NCBI GenBank assembly: GCA_022702705.1
Contig: CM040427.1
Location: 73,771,283-73,835,282, forward strand
DNA: 64,000 nucleotides
From: Papilionanthe hookeriana x Papilionanthe teres
Lineage: Eukaryota; Streptophyta; Magnoliopsida; Asparagales; Orchidaceae
Reading direction: 5' to 3'
In this document: positions 44,901 through 55,740 of the stretch, piece after piece
Numbering within the stretch: the first letter of the stretch is position 1
Layout of the letters: each line of letters opens with the position of its first letter
Position numbers and translations under genes: made by a program
Notes under the pieces: model-generated
Told to the model about the DNA's origin: nothing
Databases searched by the model: none
What the model saw: the letters and a program-made list of their open reading frames with translations, nothing else

Positions 44901-46308
44901 ACCCATAACTAAATTAAAAGACACTACAAGATAAAATTCACCTCCACAACATTTCAAAATATAAGACAACTCAAAATTTAATCACAAACAGTAACAACAA
45001 AACTACAACTACAACTAAATTAAAACGTCTCATTGAATGATCGGGAATACCTCGGATGATGTAACCCACGTGTTGCTAACGGGATTTCCCACGGTCTAAA
45101 TAAAAGTGCGGAACTCATTTAGTTGAGTTTAGCAAATTCACCTGGACTAAGTGAATTCGATGAAAATAACGGTGCTGGGATGACGGAACCGTGGGATCTT
45201 AATCGGTTCTGTTTAATCAACTTTAAGACCTGTTTTAATTAAAACATTAAAGACACATGGAAATTAAGACTTTCTCTAAAACCAAACACTTCTCTCATCT
45301 CCTGATTTATGACTTCTAAAACTAAACCTCTGCAACAACAAGGAGCTCGGAGCATGGTGGGCAGCACGGCCATCGTCATCAGCAAAACCTGAGTCTACTT
45401 CAGCAAAACTTTCTTAGAATTAAATAACCAAACCATAGGACTTCGAGGTAGTTTGCCTAGTGCAACATAAATCCTCAACCTTTTTTTTAGGCATTTGCAT
45501 TGCAAATTAAGCCCTAACCGGTCTTAGGATTTCCGAGGTAGTCGTCCGATACGACATAAACCCTCACATTTTCGAGGCTATTTGTATGATTTTATCATAC
45601 AAATATAAGTCCTAATTAATTAAAATTGGCAAGATCAAAACATTAAATAAACATTAGGACTTTCCTAAATTCAAGCCAAACAATAGGATAGTCGGAAATT
45701 ACCGAAGTTCGCTTCGAATCCGTGATTTCTCCTACCTTTCTTCCTTTGAATTCCCTAAATAAAATGTTCCAAATTTGATCCATTCCCTATCGAAATTCCA
45801 AAATTCAATCCTTGAAAACTTAAACTTTGAAATTCTTGAGAGCGGAACTACCGATTATTATCGAGAGTTTTCTTAGGTGATTTCCGTCACTTAAGATGTA
45901 ATTAACTATAGGGGCTTGCCCTTATAGGAACTTTAAGAACCTGGGTAATATAAACCCCAGCTTAATTCATTTATATTAAGCGAGGGAACTTGTCGGCTTA
46001 TAAAATTAGTTCGTAGACCAAACGGATGTCACAAATCTCATAGTTTATTTAATCGAGCCCCATCATCAAGCAGTGTGTCTATTCTTCGGGATAGATACAC
46101 GGTTTGTAGTGCAGTGCTCGTTTATATAAACTATTTGGGGTGTGAGATCGGTTTGATTTCATATCTTAAAAATTTTAAACTTAAAATTATTTTCAAAATC
46201 AAATGTTATCTTTTAAACTATATTTAAAATATAAAAAATTCGCCGACAATTTCTGTAGGCGACCCCCCTTTTCAAAATAAAACACATAACCTAAAAATAA
46301 GCCGCACA
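38908..46308 (+). repeat. Ogre 3' LTR, full length (~7.4 kb)
   Basis: The start (TATTGACCTCA, from TGTTGACCTCA) is placed by comparison with the related ends at 53 and 54176 on the minus strand, and by the upstream PPT-like tract. The end AAGCCGCACA matches the 5' LTR end before its PBS. From 41608 on it aligns with the 5' LTR. The region 39400-40900 is C/A-rich and poor in G on this strand. CTATTTAAAC at 41280 may be the TATA box. Confidence 0.82.
43880..44218. repeat. (AAATT)n array in Ogre 3' LTR
   Basis: The counterpart of 23345-23715, about 30 bp shorter, with differing variant units. Confidence 0.9.
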
Positions 46309-47344
46309 AGGAGCGAGGATGGGAAAACTTCTGTTTCGTTACCAACAGAGCTGCTGTGGAAATAGTAAAGGAATTTTATTCTAACCTGACTGCTATAGAG
46401 GACGCACCAGTAAAGGTACGTGGATTTATGGTTGACTTCAGCGCTGCTAGAATTAACGCCTTCTATGAAGTTCGGGATGGTCCAAATGAGTACGAAACAT
46501 TTGGAACTATGCCGGAACCTCTAGAAGAGGTGATAAATTTTCTTACTCGACGGGACCGGAGTTTGGAAGATAAAGCAGTGGGAAAGAGTGAATTTTCCTC
46601 TTTCTAAGTTAAATGCAAATTCTAAAGCATGGCACTATTTTATTTGTTCTACTTTGTTACCTACCTACCACCATAGTGAGGTAACAAGAGATATAGCAGT
46701 TCTGAATTTTTGTATTCAGAGCCAGAAGAGTATTAATGTGGGAAATGTTATATATAAAAACATATTAGCCACTCGCTAGAAATGAAAGTGGAGGAGGACT
46801 AGGACATCCCGGTCTTATCTATGCACTTTGCCAATTATCCGGGGTAGAGGCAAGAGATGATGAGGAATGGATAGAGCCTATGAAACCCCTAACTCGAGCT
46901 AATATAAAGAAATATGAATCCCACGAAGGATGGAGATCAGGAGTGAGAAGTTATTTCACTCAGTCAAGTAGAGATATACCCTCTACTAGCCATGAACCTC
47001 CTGAGCCTACCACTCCTACCCTACAAGATCTGATGAATGAGCTGACACCTGCATAGGAGGAGTTTTGAGCAGTTTGGAGAGACAATGGGGAGAAGATTTG
47101 ATCATTTTGATCAAAGGATTGATAATCTGGAGAGGAGACATGATTATGATAGCGAGTACTGCAGAGACATTCGTAGTACGAGATAGCATATCATGAAGCC
47201 GAACGTCGCTACGGGAGTGGAGATTTAGATGTCATCTTTCCGGAATGCCCCAAGTATACTCGGTATCATCTCGCTCGGTCTTCTCAGCCTACGGATCAAG
47301 GAGGGGATGATAATATAGTTTGGGACTTTGATGTCGAAGATTAG
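46309..47344 (+). pseudogene. Athila-2 extra gene (gene B orthologue), 5'-truncated and broken
   Basis: Starts directly at the Ogre LTR end and opens with ERGWENFCFVTNRAAVEIVK, EFYSNL and VRGFMVDFSAARINAFY, the half missing from Athila-1 gene B. After a shift near 46600 comes SKAWHYFICSTLLPTYHHS, LNFCIQSQKSINVGN and, after another shift, GLGHPGLIYALCQLSG. The C-terminal part ends WDFDVED with TAG 47342-47344. Sequence and tail show orthology to the gene at 8537 rather than 6556. The start and the upstream palindrome module were lost with the Ogre-associated deletion. Confidence 0.75.
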
Positions 47345-48723
47345 GACTTTATTTGTTTTGTTTGTTTGATGTTAAGTTATTTTGGAAACTTTTATATGTT
47401 TATAATATTCGAGTACTTTATGTTGTGAGACATTGGATGTTTGTTAGATTATTTGCTTGAATTGTTATAGTAGTTTAGTTTTTATTTTTGTGTTAGTTAA
47501 TTGCATTTGTTTTTATGTTAAATAGGATGTTAGTTTTCTTTAGTATGTTTTTATTTTATTCTGTATTATTTTAAGTTGTAAAATTGTTAATGTGTTAGTT
47601 AAATTGTTTTAATATGTTAGTAATTCATATGTGTAGTGTAGAGTTAATTTTAATTGTTGTATTTAAAACTTATCTCGGATTTTATCCTCGCATTTTCTTT
47701 AAATTGTTATATATATATGGAGAATACTAACGATACGGGTTCGATGAAAAATGAAAAAGCTCGCAAAAATTTCAAAGAAAAAAAGAAATACCTAAACTTC
47801 AAAAGTATGATTTATTTACTTTCTCTTTTCATTATTTAGAGTAGATATAAAAATTTAAGTTTGGGGGGGGAGTAAAATACAAATTTAGTTATTAACTTGT
47901 TCTCAATTTCTATTTTCAAATTATTATAAAATGATTTTTATAGTAAATTTTTCAATTTAATTAATATGAATTATTTTATTTAATTATTATAAAAGGTTAA
48001 ATGAAATATTTCTAGTGCTTTAATTAATTAAATAGAATAAAATATTTGGTTAAAGGGAATAAGAATATAGTAAACTATTTTTAGTAAGGAAAACTATATT
48101 CTAAAATTAAAATTCTTAAGTATTCAAGTGAAAAAGAAAAGATTGAAAATCAATGAAGTAAAAACTATAAAGTATATATAAGCTAAGAAATATTTCTAAG
48201 TTTCAAATTTAGGAAGATGAAAATGAAGTTCAAAATTATTAACGAGCTCTCCAGTATACGGTAATCCTCATTAAAAAAAAAAAAAGACGAAAAGAAAAAG
48301 AAAAAGAAAAAGAAAAAGAAAAATGAGGAGAAGCTTGAGGAGATGCATTATCAAAAATCGGCTTCATTTGAATTAACCTAAAGGAAAAACTTAGATATTT
48401 CCAAACTTATGTTTATGGATTAGAATTTTACCTAATAGTGTTTTCTTGAATTTCTTATCATATGAATATCTTAAGTAATTATTCTTTTAAATATAGTCAT
48501 TCCTGAAATAAATAGTAAGCTAGAAATCTTAGACCTGATAACTAAATAATTTTTTTCTATAAGATTAATTAAATTACATGAATTGTTTTTATTTAACTTT
48601 ATTATGATATTAATTAATCTAATTCATAGTTATTTAAATTGAAAAATCTTATTATAGAACTCATTATTTTTATGTAGTACTAAAATTACTTCGAGGACAA
48701 GTAATAAGTAAGTTTGGGGATTT
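47345..48723 (+). other. Athila-2 3' UTR with two purine tracts
   Basis: AT-rich, no ORF. The internal tract TTGGGGGGGGAGTAAAA lies at 47861-47877 and the true PPT AGTTTGGGGATTT at 48711-48723. The A/G-rich run at 48276-48324 (GAAAAA repeats) corresponds to the purine-rich stretch near 10290 in Athila-1. Confidence 0.65.
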
Positions 48724-50363
48724 TGATCATCGAAAAATTTATTAAGAAATTCATACCTATTTTTGATGAAATTGCACTTTAAAGAAAGGTATTTTCTTTA
48801 TTTTGTTGCAGGAATGGAGAATTTAGGTAATAAAAGCAAAAATCATAAAAAGGAACGATTTGGAGCAAAAAGGAAGAAAATAATGCAATTTAGTCTTGAG
48901 TCGCCGACGGCGAGATCGAGCTCGCCGACGGCGAGGGTATGAGGAAGAAATTCGAAGGATTTATAATCGTCTCGCCGACAACGAGCTCGAGCCCGCCGAC
49001 AACGAGATAGCGCGGTTCGAAGACCTTCTAGAAACCTCGCCGACAAGCGAGGTAGTTCGTCGCCGACGGCGAGCTAGTTCAAATGGCGCAGATACATTGA
49101 ACCTGGACACCTTTTGAAGAGATGCTTACACACCTCTTGGACCTTTGCCTACCTCTATATATAGAGGCTTAAATCAATCTTTTAAAAAAGTCTTTGTGTG
49201 TTGTTTAAGTGTTGTTTTGGAGTTAGTGTGTGTTATTGAGTATTTAAGTGCAGTTTTATGTGTCAAATTGTGTCTTGAGTGAGTTTAGTGAGTAATTAGT
49301 GAGTCGTCTTGTCATATCGGAAGGAAGAGTCAAAGGAACTACGAGGAGTCTGCTTGGGGATAAATCAAGATAAGTATTTGTATTTATTGTTTTTAAATTT
49401 AAATGAAATCCATGCTTAGTTTAGTTCCCATGCATTCTGAGTAGTTTATTAGTTTTTCTCCCTGTTTATGAAATTAAGTGACTTGATGAACTAAAAATAG
49501 AAGTACTTTTATATATATTAATAAATTGTGATAATTTTTACTTAAAACTTAATTTACTTTCAAACTGGTCATTTGATTAGTTAAAATATGTTGAATATCA
49601 ACTATAGTAAAAATTACATCTGATATTCGGGAATTCAAAAGCCTTGGAAGGAAGGTGCAAATAAATAGGGAAATAATATCTTTGGGCGTAGAATTGAGCA
49701 TTTTAGTGTGACGGACTAAAATATTCAATTCGGTCCTATTGTTCGAGAGCTGAAGTGTAGATGTTAGCCCTCGGGCGAGGGAACGTGGGAGCTACGAAGT
49801 GGCGATCGGTATCCTCCTGCACTAGCCGCAGATTCGATATCAAACATAGGATTAGTCAATATTCTTTACACCTGGACCAAAGGGTAAAGAATAGAAATGC
49901 TCCTATTTGTCACAATACCTTAAAATTATCTATTTAAATTCATCAATCACTTAAATTTCTAAACAAGGGGAAAGATACTTTTTCTGAATAGTTAAGACTT
50001 ATTTAGCAATTAGTTTAATTTCCCGCACTTTCAATACGTATTAATTTTCTACTTAGTTAAGTTACCTAATTAAAATACTTAGTTTACTTTATTGCGCTTA
50101 AATTTAGAATTCCAAATTTTCGTATACTATTTTAAAATTATTATTATTATTATTTTAAAATTAGTTGTTATTTAATTTTCTATTTCCCGTGGGATCGAAA
50201 ACCGAGACTCCACTAGAGCTCCGTATTACTTGATACGATACATATACTTGCGTAGCATCCACAACATAAACAATTACAATTCTATACATATAATATAGCG
50301 GGGTCAAGTTTTTGGCGTCGTTGCAATTAAATTAAAAATATCATAATATAAAATTGTGGGTCA
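48724..50363 (+). repeat. Athila-2 3' LTR, complete (1640 bp)
   Basis: TGATCATCG to GTGGGTCA, followed by TSD GTGGG at 50364. Palindrome pairs lie at 48899-49075. TATATATA at 49156 sits inside the perfect palindrome CCTCTATATATAGAGG. An old PBS-like block (AGTTTTTGGCGTCGTTGC) at 50305-50324 lies within the LTR end. Confidence 0.92.
48899..49075 (+). promoter_or_regulatory. Palindrome array of the Athila-2 3' LTR
   Basis: Six CTCGCCGAC(G/A)(G/A)CGAG-type copies in three pairs, as in the other LTRs. One copy (CTCGCCGACAAGCGAG near 49037) carries a one-base insertion. Confidence 0.7.
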
Positions 50364-51310
50364 GTGGGGATGTCTAAAAATTTATTTACAACTTTCTCCT
50401 TGAGTTAATGGAGATGATGTCTGCATGCTATTGATGATGATCACTAAGAAGTTGCTCTTTGAGGCTTCCTTAAATAATTTCTTGAACCAAACCAACAAAT
50501 AGTAGAAAAAGAAAGAAAAATCACCAGACAACCCACCAAAACAAAGATACGAAGGATAACCAACAAGAGCTCATAACTCATCTGCACGAAAACATAAAAT
50601 TTTATCCTAGATTTTGAATATATAAAAATATATTCAAAATAGGTTGAATTTTAATAAATGCTGTAATTTATCAAATCTCAAAAAACTAGTCTCAACAACT
50701 AGTGAACATCGAGGAAGACATGTAAGCTTATCAGCAATAAATTAACCATCAGAAATAATGACAAGCTTAAATAACAAACTGAATTAGTGCAAAAACACCA
50801 ATGTTCACCATGAAAAATTTAATCTAACATGGCTAAATCAATGTAGCAACAGCTCAACTTCCAAAACAGATTACTATTTCAGTTTGTTTTGAGCTATAAA
50901 TAATTTCTTGAGAACAGAAAATGAAAAACAATAACGAACATTACTATTTCAGTTTTCATGGCCATAATGAATCAAGTATCAAGTTATTGAAGCTTGTTCT
51001 TAAAAGAATTCTTTGTAACTCATTTGACAGCTCAGAGTTAGTAAAATATGTTTTGAATTTACACTAACAAAATGATTTTAATTTCCTGTTGCTTCTTCTA
51101 ATTGTGGGGATGTCTAAGAATTTATATACAGAATTCTCCTTGAGATAATAATGTTGTTGTCCACATGCTATTGGTGATGATTAATGAAAAGCACTCTTTG
51201 AGGCTTTCCTTAAATAATTTCTCAAAGCAAAATTAGGGGATATCAATGCACAAAATGATTTCATAGGAATTTTGTGTTACTGTGTTATTATAATTCTCAT
51301 TATTATGGCG
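50364..51310. repeat. TSD GTGGG and non-coding repeat unit, copy 2
   Basis: GTGGG (50364-50368) is the right TSD of Athila-2. The following sequence matches copy 1 at 16617-17423 and 18961-19026 and also repeats its own start, GGATGTCTAA(A/G)AATTT, at 50368 and 51115. The two copies were originally adjacent. No coding signal. Confidence 0.65.
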
Positions 51311-52974
51311 GAGATTTAAAAAGAGTTTACTAAATCTATTGCCAGACAGTTTTTGGGATTTAACCCTTTCAGGCTTTACTAAATCCTGCTAACTTAAATC
51401 TCATCCATTACCATACATCCCCTTAAGAATGGGCAAGCTTCCTATAAAAAAAAATACAAAGTAGGGTTATATTGAGTGGAAACTATAGATGAGGTCCAGG
51501 AAATGAAACTTGATAAATCTATCTTTTTTTAGAAATAGAAAAAAATTGCTTTGAGTTTTCTTATAAAAATAGAATAACACAACATGAAAAATTACTTTAC
51601 TTTTATATTATTAACATTTTGAAATAAATTCATAATTTTGTTGTGTAATCATTTTCATCAAAATGAAATATTATTTATTTAGATATGTCAGCTAAATTTT
51701 AGCCAAAATAAATTTTGAAACTATTAGAATTTAATTTGGCATTGATTCAAAACATAATAATTTTTAATTATAATTTATATTATAAAAATATTAAAATTGT
51801 GAGCTTGACCTTGAGCTTGAGCTTGAGGCTTGTAGTGGTAGCACCCAGCTTATGAGCTCAAATTAGAAATTGAACCTTTACAAGAGCTCACCAGAGAAGC
51901 TACTTGTGACCAGAGGAGGAGAAGCATGCAATAGCAGCTTATCAGAAAATGTATCTAAATGACTAACGACAAACTAATCAAGTCGGTTTGCGAGCCAACG
52001 AGCCGAGTCTATATGAGCTCCTGTTTGAGTTCGAGCTCATGCCTCCTATACTCCCTCGTGACCTCATTAACTTAGATTAAATATTTTGAGTAATACAATA
52101 TGCTTGCGAAATAGCATTATGCTCTAGGACTTGTACACAATAGATCATTGGGGGCCAACTGCATGGCAAAGCAGCGGCTGGGGTCAAGGGGTTTTTGTTA
52201 GTGGGGACAAAACTTAAGAAAACCACATCATAGCATAGAAATAATTATGATGTTGAGGGTGCCCCTTTGGTCCAGCCATGGGTTAAAGGTATCAGAATTT
52301 AATGAAGTTGTTTTCAATTGATCTCACACCTACTCGTAATCGTCTTCTTTCTTTGTTCCTGTCTTTATTTATTCGATTCATAAGGAGTACTTTATATCAT
52401 GAAATATTCCGAGCAGCTCAAAGCCCCTAAAAAAAGAAAAATAATAATAATAGAGTTGAAAGAATATAAATGATTCATTTATTCATTCTTTCTCCATTCT
52501 ACCTAATGAATCCTATTTATAGAGATTCTGACTGACTTCTATTTAAGGGGAAAATTAGTCATATCTATATATATCTATAGATATTAGGTTTAGATGGAGA
52601 CTTTCTGGCACTTTATAATCTCACTTTTGGTATTAGTAAATTAATATTTTGCTTTATATATGGTAAAGATTAGATTTATTAGTACGAAAAATGAGTTTAT
52701 GAAGTGGAAGGAAGTTTCCATCTAAACTTAAAATATAACTGAGTCAAAATAGAATCTAAACTCAAAAGACGACCCACACAAAATAGAATCTATGGTGACA
52801 TTCCACCAAACAAGAAAAAGAAAAATACAATGATAATTCTAAAAGTCAAAAATAAGGAAATTATCCAAAGTTGAAGATAAATCAGTAATAGCAATTTTGG
52901 AATTAAGTACAATGCTCTATTCTGCATCGACTGAAAGAGCTCCAGCTTGAAGAAAAAATTAACACTCTTTGAGA
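51311..52974. other. Unassigned AT-rich sequence
   Basis: No supportable gene. GAGCTTGAGCTTGAG-type low-complexity sequence lies near 51800-51830, with GAGTTCGAGCTC near 52030. Nothing else is recognised. Confidence 0.5.
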
Positions 52975-53250
52975 TTTCGTTTGGGGCAGCTTATTTAGTG
53001 CGGTGGCGTTTTGAAAACGTGTCTGGTCTGTTTGGGTTAACTGTGTTTTGACAGTTTATGCATTTTCAAAACGCTGAAAATTGTGTTTTCACGCCGCACC
53101 TATCTAGACGCGGTGGCTTTTTGGCTGCGGTCTGGCTTTTCTAAAAAAATAAAAATTTGTAATAGCCACTGCACCTAACTTATCAGCAGATTATTTTCAA
53201 TCAGCTTATCAGTAGATTATTCAATAAGTTGCTACTGTCCCAAACACTCT
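52975..53250. mobile_element. MITE 1 (PIF/Harbinger Tourist-like), degraded
   Basis: Ends TTTCGTTTGGGGCAGCTTAT and the complement of GTGTTTGGGACAGTAGC. The internal GCGGTGGCGTTTTGAAAAC and CTTATCAGCAGATTATT blocks are shared, inverted, with MITE 2 at 57294. No clear TSD. Confidence 0.65.
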
Positions 53251-53312
53251 GAATTTGCTTAGCATATTAGGTCTTGTGCCTATAGGCAAGGCCTTCACTG
53301 ATATAAATTAAC

Positions 53313-53336
53313 AGTCATATATATACATATATATAC

Positions 53337-53393
<57 letters not shown>
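53313..53393. repeat. (TA)n microsatellite
   Basis: About 80 bp of TA repeats with TATATAC interruptions. Confidence 0.95.
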
Positions 53394-53396
<3 letters not shown>

Positions 53397-54039
53397 ACTT
53401 CTTAATATTTCTATTAAAATGTTTATTGAAGTGCATATCAATAGACATGGGAGTTTTCTTTCCATTGTCTACGTTACTCAAAGGGAGGTTACGATGAGCG
53501 ACGACGGGGTTGCCTTGCCTTAAGAAGATTATGAATAGGGGGTGTCGAGCCGAAGGATCGAGAGAGAGGGAGGGTGTGAGTGACTTAGGTTTTAAAAGAT
53601 TTGAATTATATAATTTCTATTATTTGTAATTTAAAATCCTTGATTTGTGCGTTATTGGCTCGTACTTGAAACCATAGCAAATTGGGTGTCCTTTTCAGGT
53701 AAAATTGATATGCTAGACACGCTCGCGTGGTACGTTTCGTCATCCGCGGTCATCTGGACAAATTCATTGACAATTGGGTCAACTCAAGTGTGATTCACAT
53801 GCGAAAACGACAAATGATTTTTGTTGTCCCTATCAGAGTTATCAGACAAAAAAAAATTGTTGACAGTTCCTTGCCTAAGGAACGACCAAGGTCTAACGAA
53901 ACGATCCCAACAGCTTGCCAATCAACAAGCACAAATAGGGCTCTAAGTTCACGTTAAAATCGTGCAAAATTGTTTTCATTGGAATTCAGTTTTGTGATTG
54001 ATCCCTTGAAAATGATTTTAATTTTGATAGAGGTGTATA
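53394..54039. other. Unassigned sequence
   Basis: A 76-codon frame at 53727-53957 has no recognisable motif. The right part probably belongs to the minus-strand Ogre-like LTR that begins at 54176, but similarity is only clear from about 54040. Confidence 0.4.
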
Positions 54040-54176
54040 TGAATGTGTATGTGGTGCGTTGTGGCATATGTGTGGGTCCCAATTCTAGTCCTCCAAGAGA
54101 GTCGTTAAAGTAGTCCTACGAATACATCATAAGTTCGAGGAGAAGAATTTTGATCTAACCAAAAATGAGGTCAACA
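54040..54176 (-). repeat. Ogre-like LTR start, minus strand
   Basis: On the minus strand it runs from TGTTGACCTCATTTTTGGTT at 54176 to the complement of GTGGGTCCCAATTCTAGTCC (about 54073-54092), which matches 38985-39017 of the Ogre 3' LTR. It marks a second, diverged Ogre-related element in opposite orientation, of which only the LTR start and the adjacent array remain recognisable. Confidence 0.65.
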
Positions 54177-54189
54177 AACCCATCTTAAC

Positions 54190-55740
54190 TTATTAACCAT
54201 AAACAATGGGTCTAACCGATATTAGACCCAACCTAAACCTTAAACCCTAGGTTCAACCTAACTTGAACGTAACTCAAATTGTTGGGTTTAACCCATATTA
54301 GACCCAACCTAAACCATATCCCTTAGTTTAACATAACTTGAACCTAACCTTAAATGTTGGGTCTAACCCATGTTAGACCCATCCCAAACCTTAAACCCTA
54401 GGTTCGATCTAACTTGAACCTAACCCATGTTAGACCCATCCCAAACCTTAAACCCTAGGTTCGATCTAACTTGAACCTAACCCTACATATTGGGTATAAT
54501 CCATATTAGACCCAACCTAAACCTTAAACCTCTATTCAACCTAACTTGATCCTAACCTTAAATGTTGGGTGTAACCCATATTAGACCCAAACCAAACCTT
54601 AAACCCTAGATCAATCTAACTTGAACTTAACCCAAAATGTTGGGTCTAACATATATTAGACACAACCTAAACCTTAAACTCTAGGTTCAACCTAACTTGA
54701 AAGTTGGGTCTAACCAAAATAAAGCCCAACCTAGACCTTAACCCTTGATTCAACCTAACTTGAACTTAACCGTATATATTTATTCTTACACCTATTAGAT
54801 CAAACCTAAACCTTAATCCTAGTTTCAACCTAACTTGGACCTAACCTAATTATTGAATCTAATCAATATTAGACCCAATCTAAACCTTAGTCCTAGGTTC
54901 AACCTAACTTGAACTTAACCATAAATATTTGTTCTAAAACATATTAGACCTAACCTAAACCTTAAACCATATATTTAACCTAACTTGAACCTAACTGTAA
55001 ATGTTGGGTCTAACGAATATTAGACCCAACCTAAACCTTAAATTCTAGGTTCAACCTAACTTAAATCTAACCCTAAATGTTGGGTCTAACCCATATTAGA
55101 CCCAACCTAAACCTAACCCTCAATTAAACCTAACTAAGCCTTAGTTCAACTAAAATTGAATCTAACTTAACGTAAAATTTTGATTCAACCCAAATTAAAT
55201 CTTGCCTAATCTAAACTATAGTACAAACCAAAATGAACAAAATTCAACTAAACCCTAGTTTCAACCCAAATTAACATAGTTCAACCTAAACCCTAGGTTC
55301 AACTCAAATTGAACCTAATCCAATCTAAACCCTAGGTGCAACCCAAATTGAAGCTAACCAATCCCTTAGGTTCAACCTAAATATAGCCTAACCCTAGATC
55401 CAACCCAAATTGGACTTAACCCTAACTAAACTTAAGTTCTACCCAAATTGAACCTAACTCTAGGTCTAACCCAAATTAGACCTCAACTCTAAACTCTGGA
55501 GTGTAATTAAATCCAATCTAAATTACCTTTAGGTCCAACCTAAAGTAGACCTTAAAAGAACATAAAAGTTTTAGGTCTAACCAATATTAGACCTAAACCT
55601 AAACCCTATGTCTATCCTAATTTAGACTTAGTCCAATCCCTTGGTTCTAGTCCTACCTAGACCTAATTTAAGTCTAACCTAACTTAGACTTAGTTCAAAT
55701 CCCTTGGGTCTAACCTAAGCAGACTTTGTATCTCGACTTT
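54190..55740. repeat. ~76-bp minisatellite with inverted repeats and telomere-like motif
   Basis: The unit contains GGGTCTAAcccatattagaccc, an inverted repeat with 8-bp arms, and TAGGTTCAAcctaacTTGAACCTA with 9-bp arms. AAACCTTAAACCCTAGG resembles plant telomere repeats (CCCTAAA). Regular units of about 76 bp run to about 55110, then decay into shorter irregular units. Its place just outside an Ogre-like LTR start matches the 3'-region arrays of Ogre. Confidence 0.8.

Larger units (their letters stand above)
21054..46308 (+). mobile_element. Ogre/Tat retrotransposon carrying an AlkB-like gene
   Basis: A giant Ty3-gypsy element. It has a truncated 5' LTR (21054-25810), a PBS TGGCGACTCCGCTGGGGA, ORF1, gag, protease, RT, RNase H, a second (archaeal-type) RNase H, integrase, an intron-like segment, an AlkB-domain ORF, a 37-bp tandem array, a PPT-like tract and a full 3' LTR (38908-46308, ~7.4 kb). 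The tRNA-Arg-type PBS, ORF1 before gag, the dual RNase H, the very long LTRs and the 3' tandem repeats are hallmarks of Ogre. An intact copy would be about 28 kb. The left end was removed together with part of Athila-2, so no TSD can be read. The coding regions carry many frameshifts although the LTRs are still very similar. Confidence 0.93.
19027..50363 (+). mobile_element. Athila-2, split by a nested Ogre
   Basis: 5' LTR 19027-19846 and 3' LTR 48724-50363, flanked by GTGGG at 19022-19026 and 50364-50368. Between them lie part of gag (to 21053), the Ogre (21054-46308), the remains of an extra gene (46309-47344), the 3' UTR and the PPT. Pol, gene A and the promoter module before gene B are missing: compared with Athila-1 about 6 kb or more was deleted at the left Ogre junction. 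Confidence 0.9.

Noticed and set aside
53727..53957. 76-codon ORF
   Set aside because: No motif, uses a non-ATG start, and lies near LTR-like sequence. Chance is the simplest explanation.
54190..55740. Interstitial telomere array
   Set aside because: The CCCTAAA-like motif occurs once per ~76-bp unit, not as head-to-tail 7-bp repeats, so this is a minisatellite.
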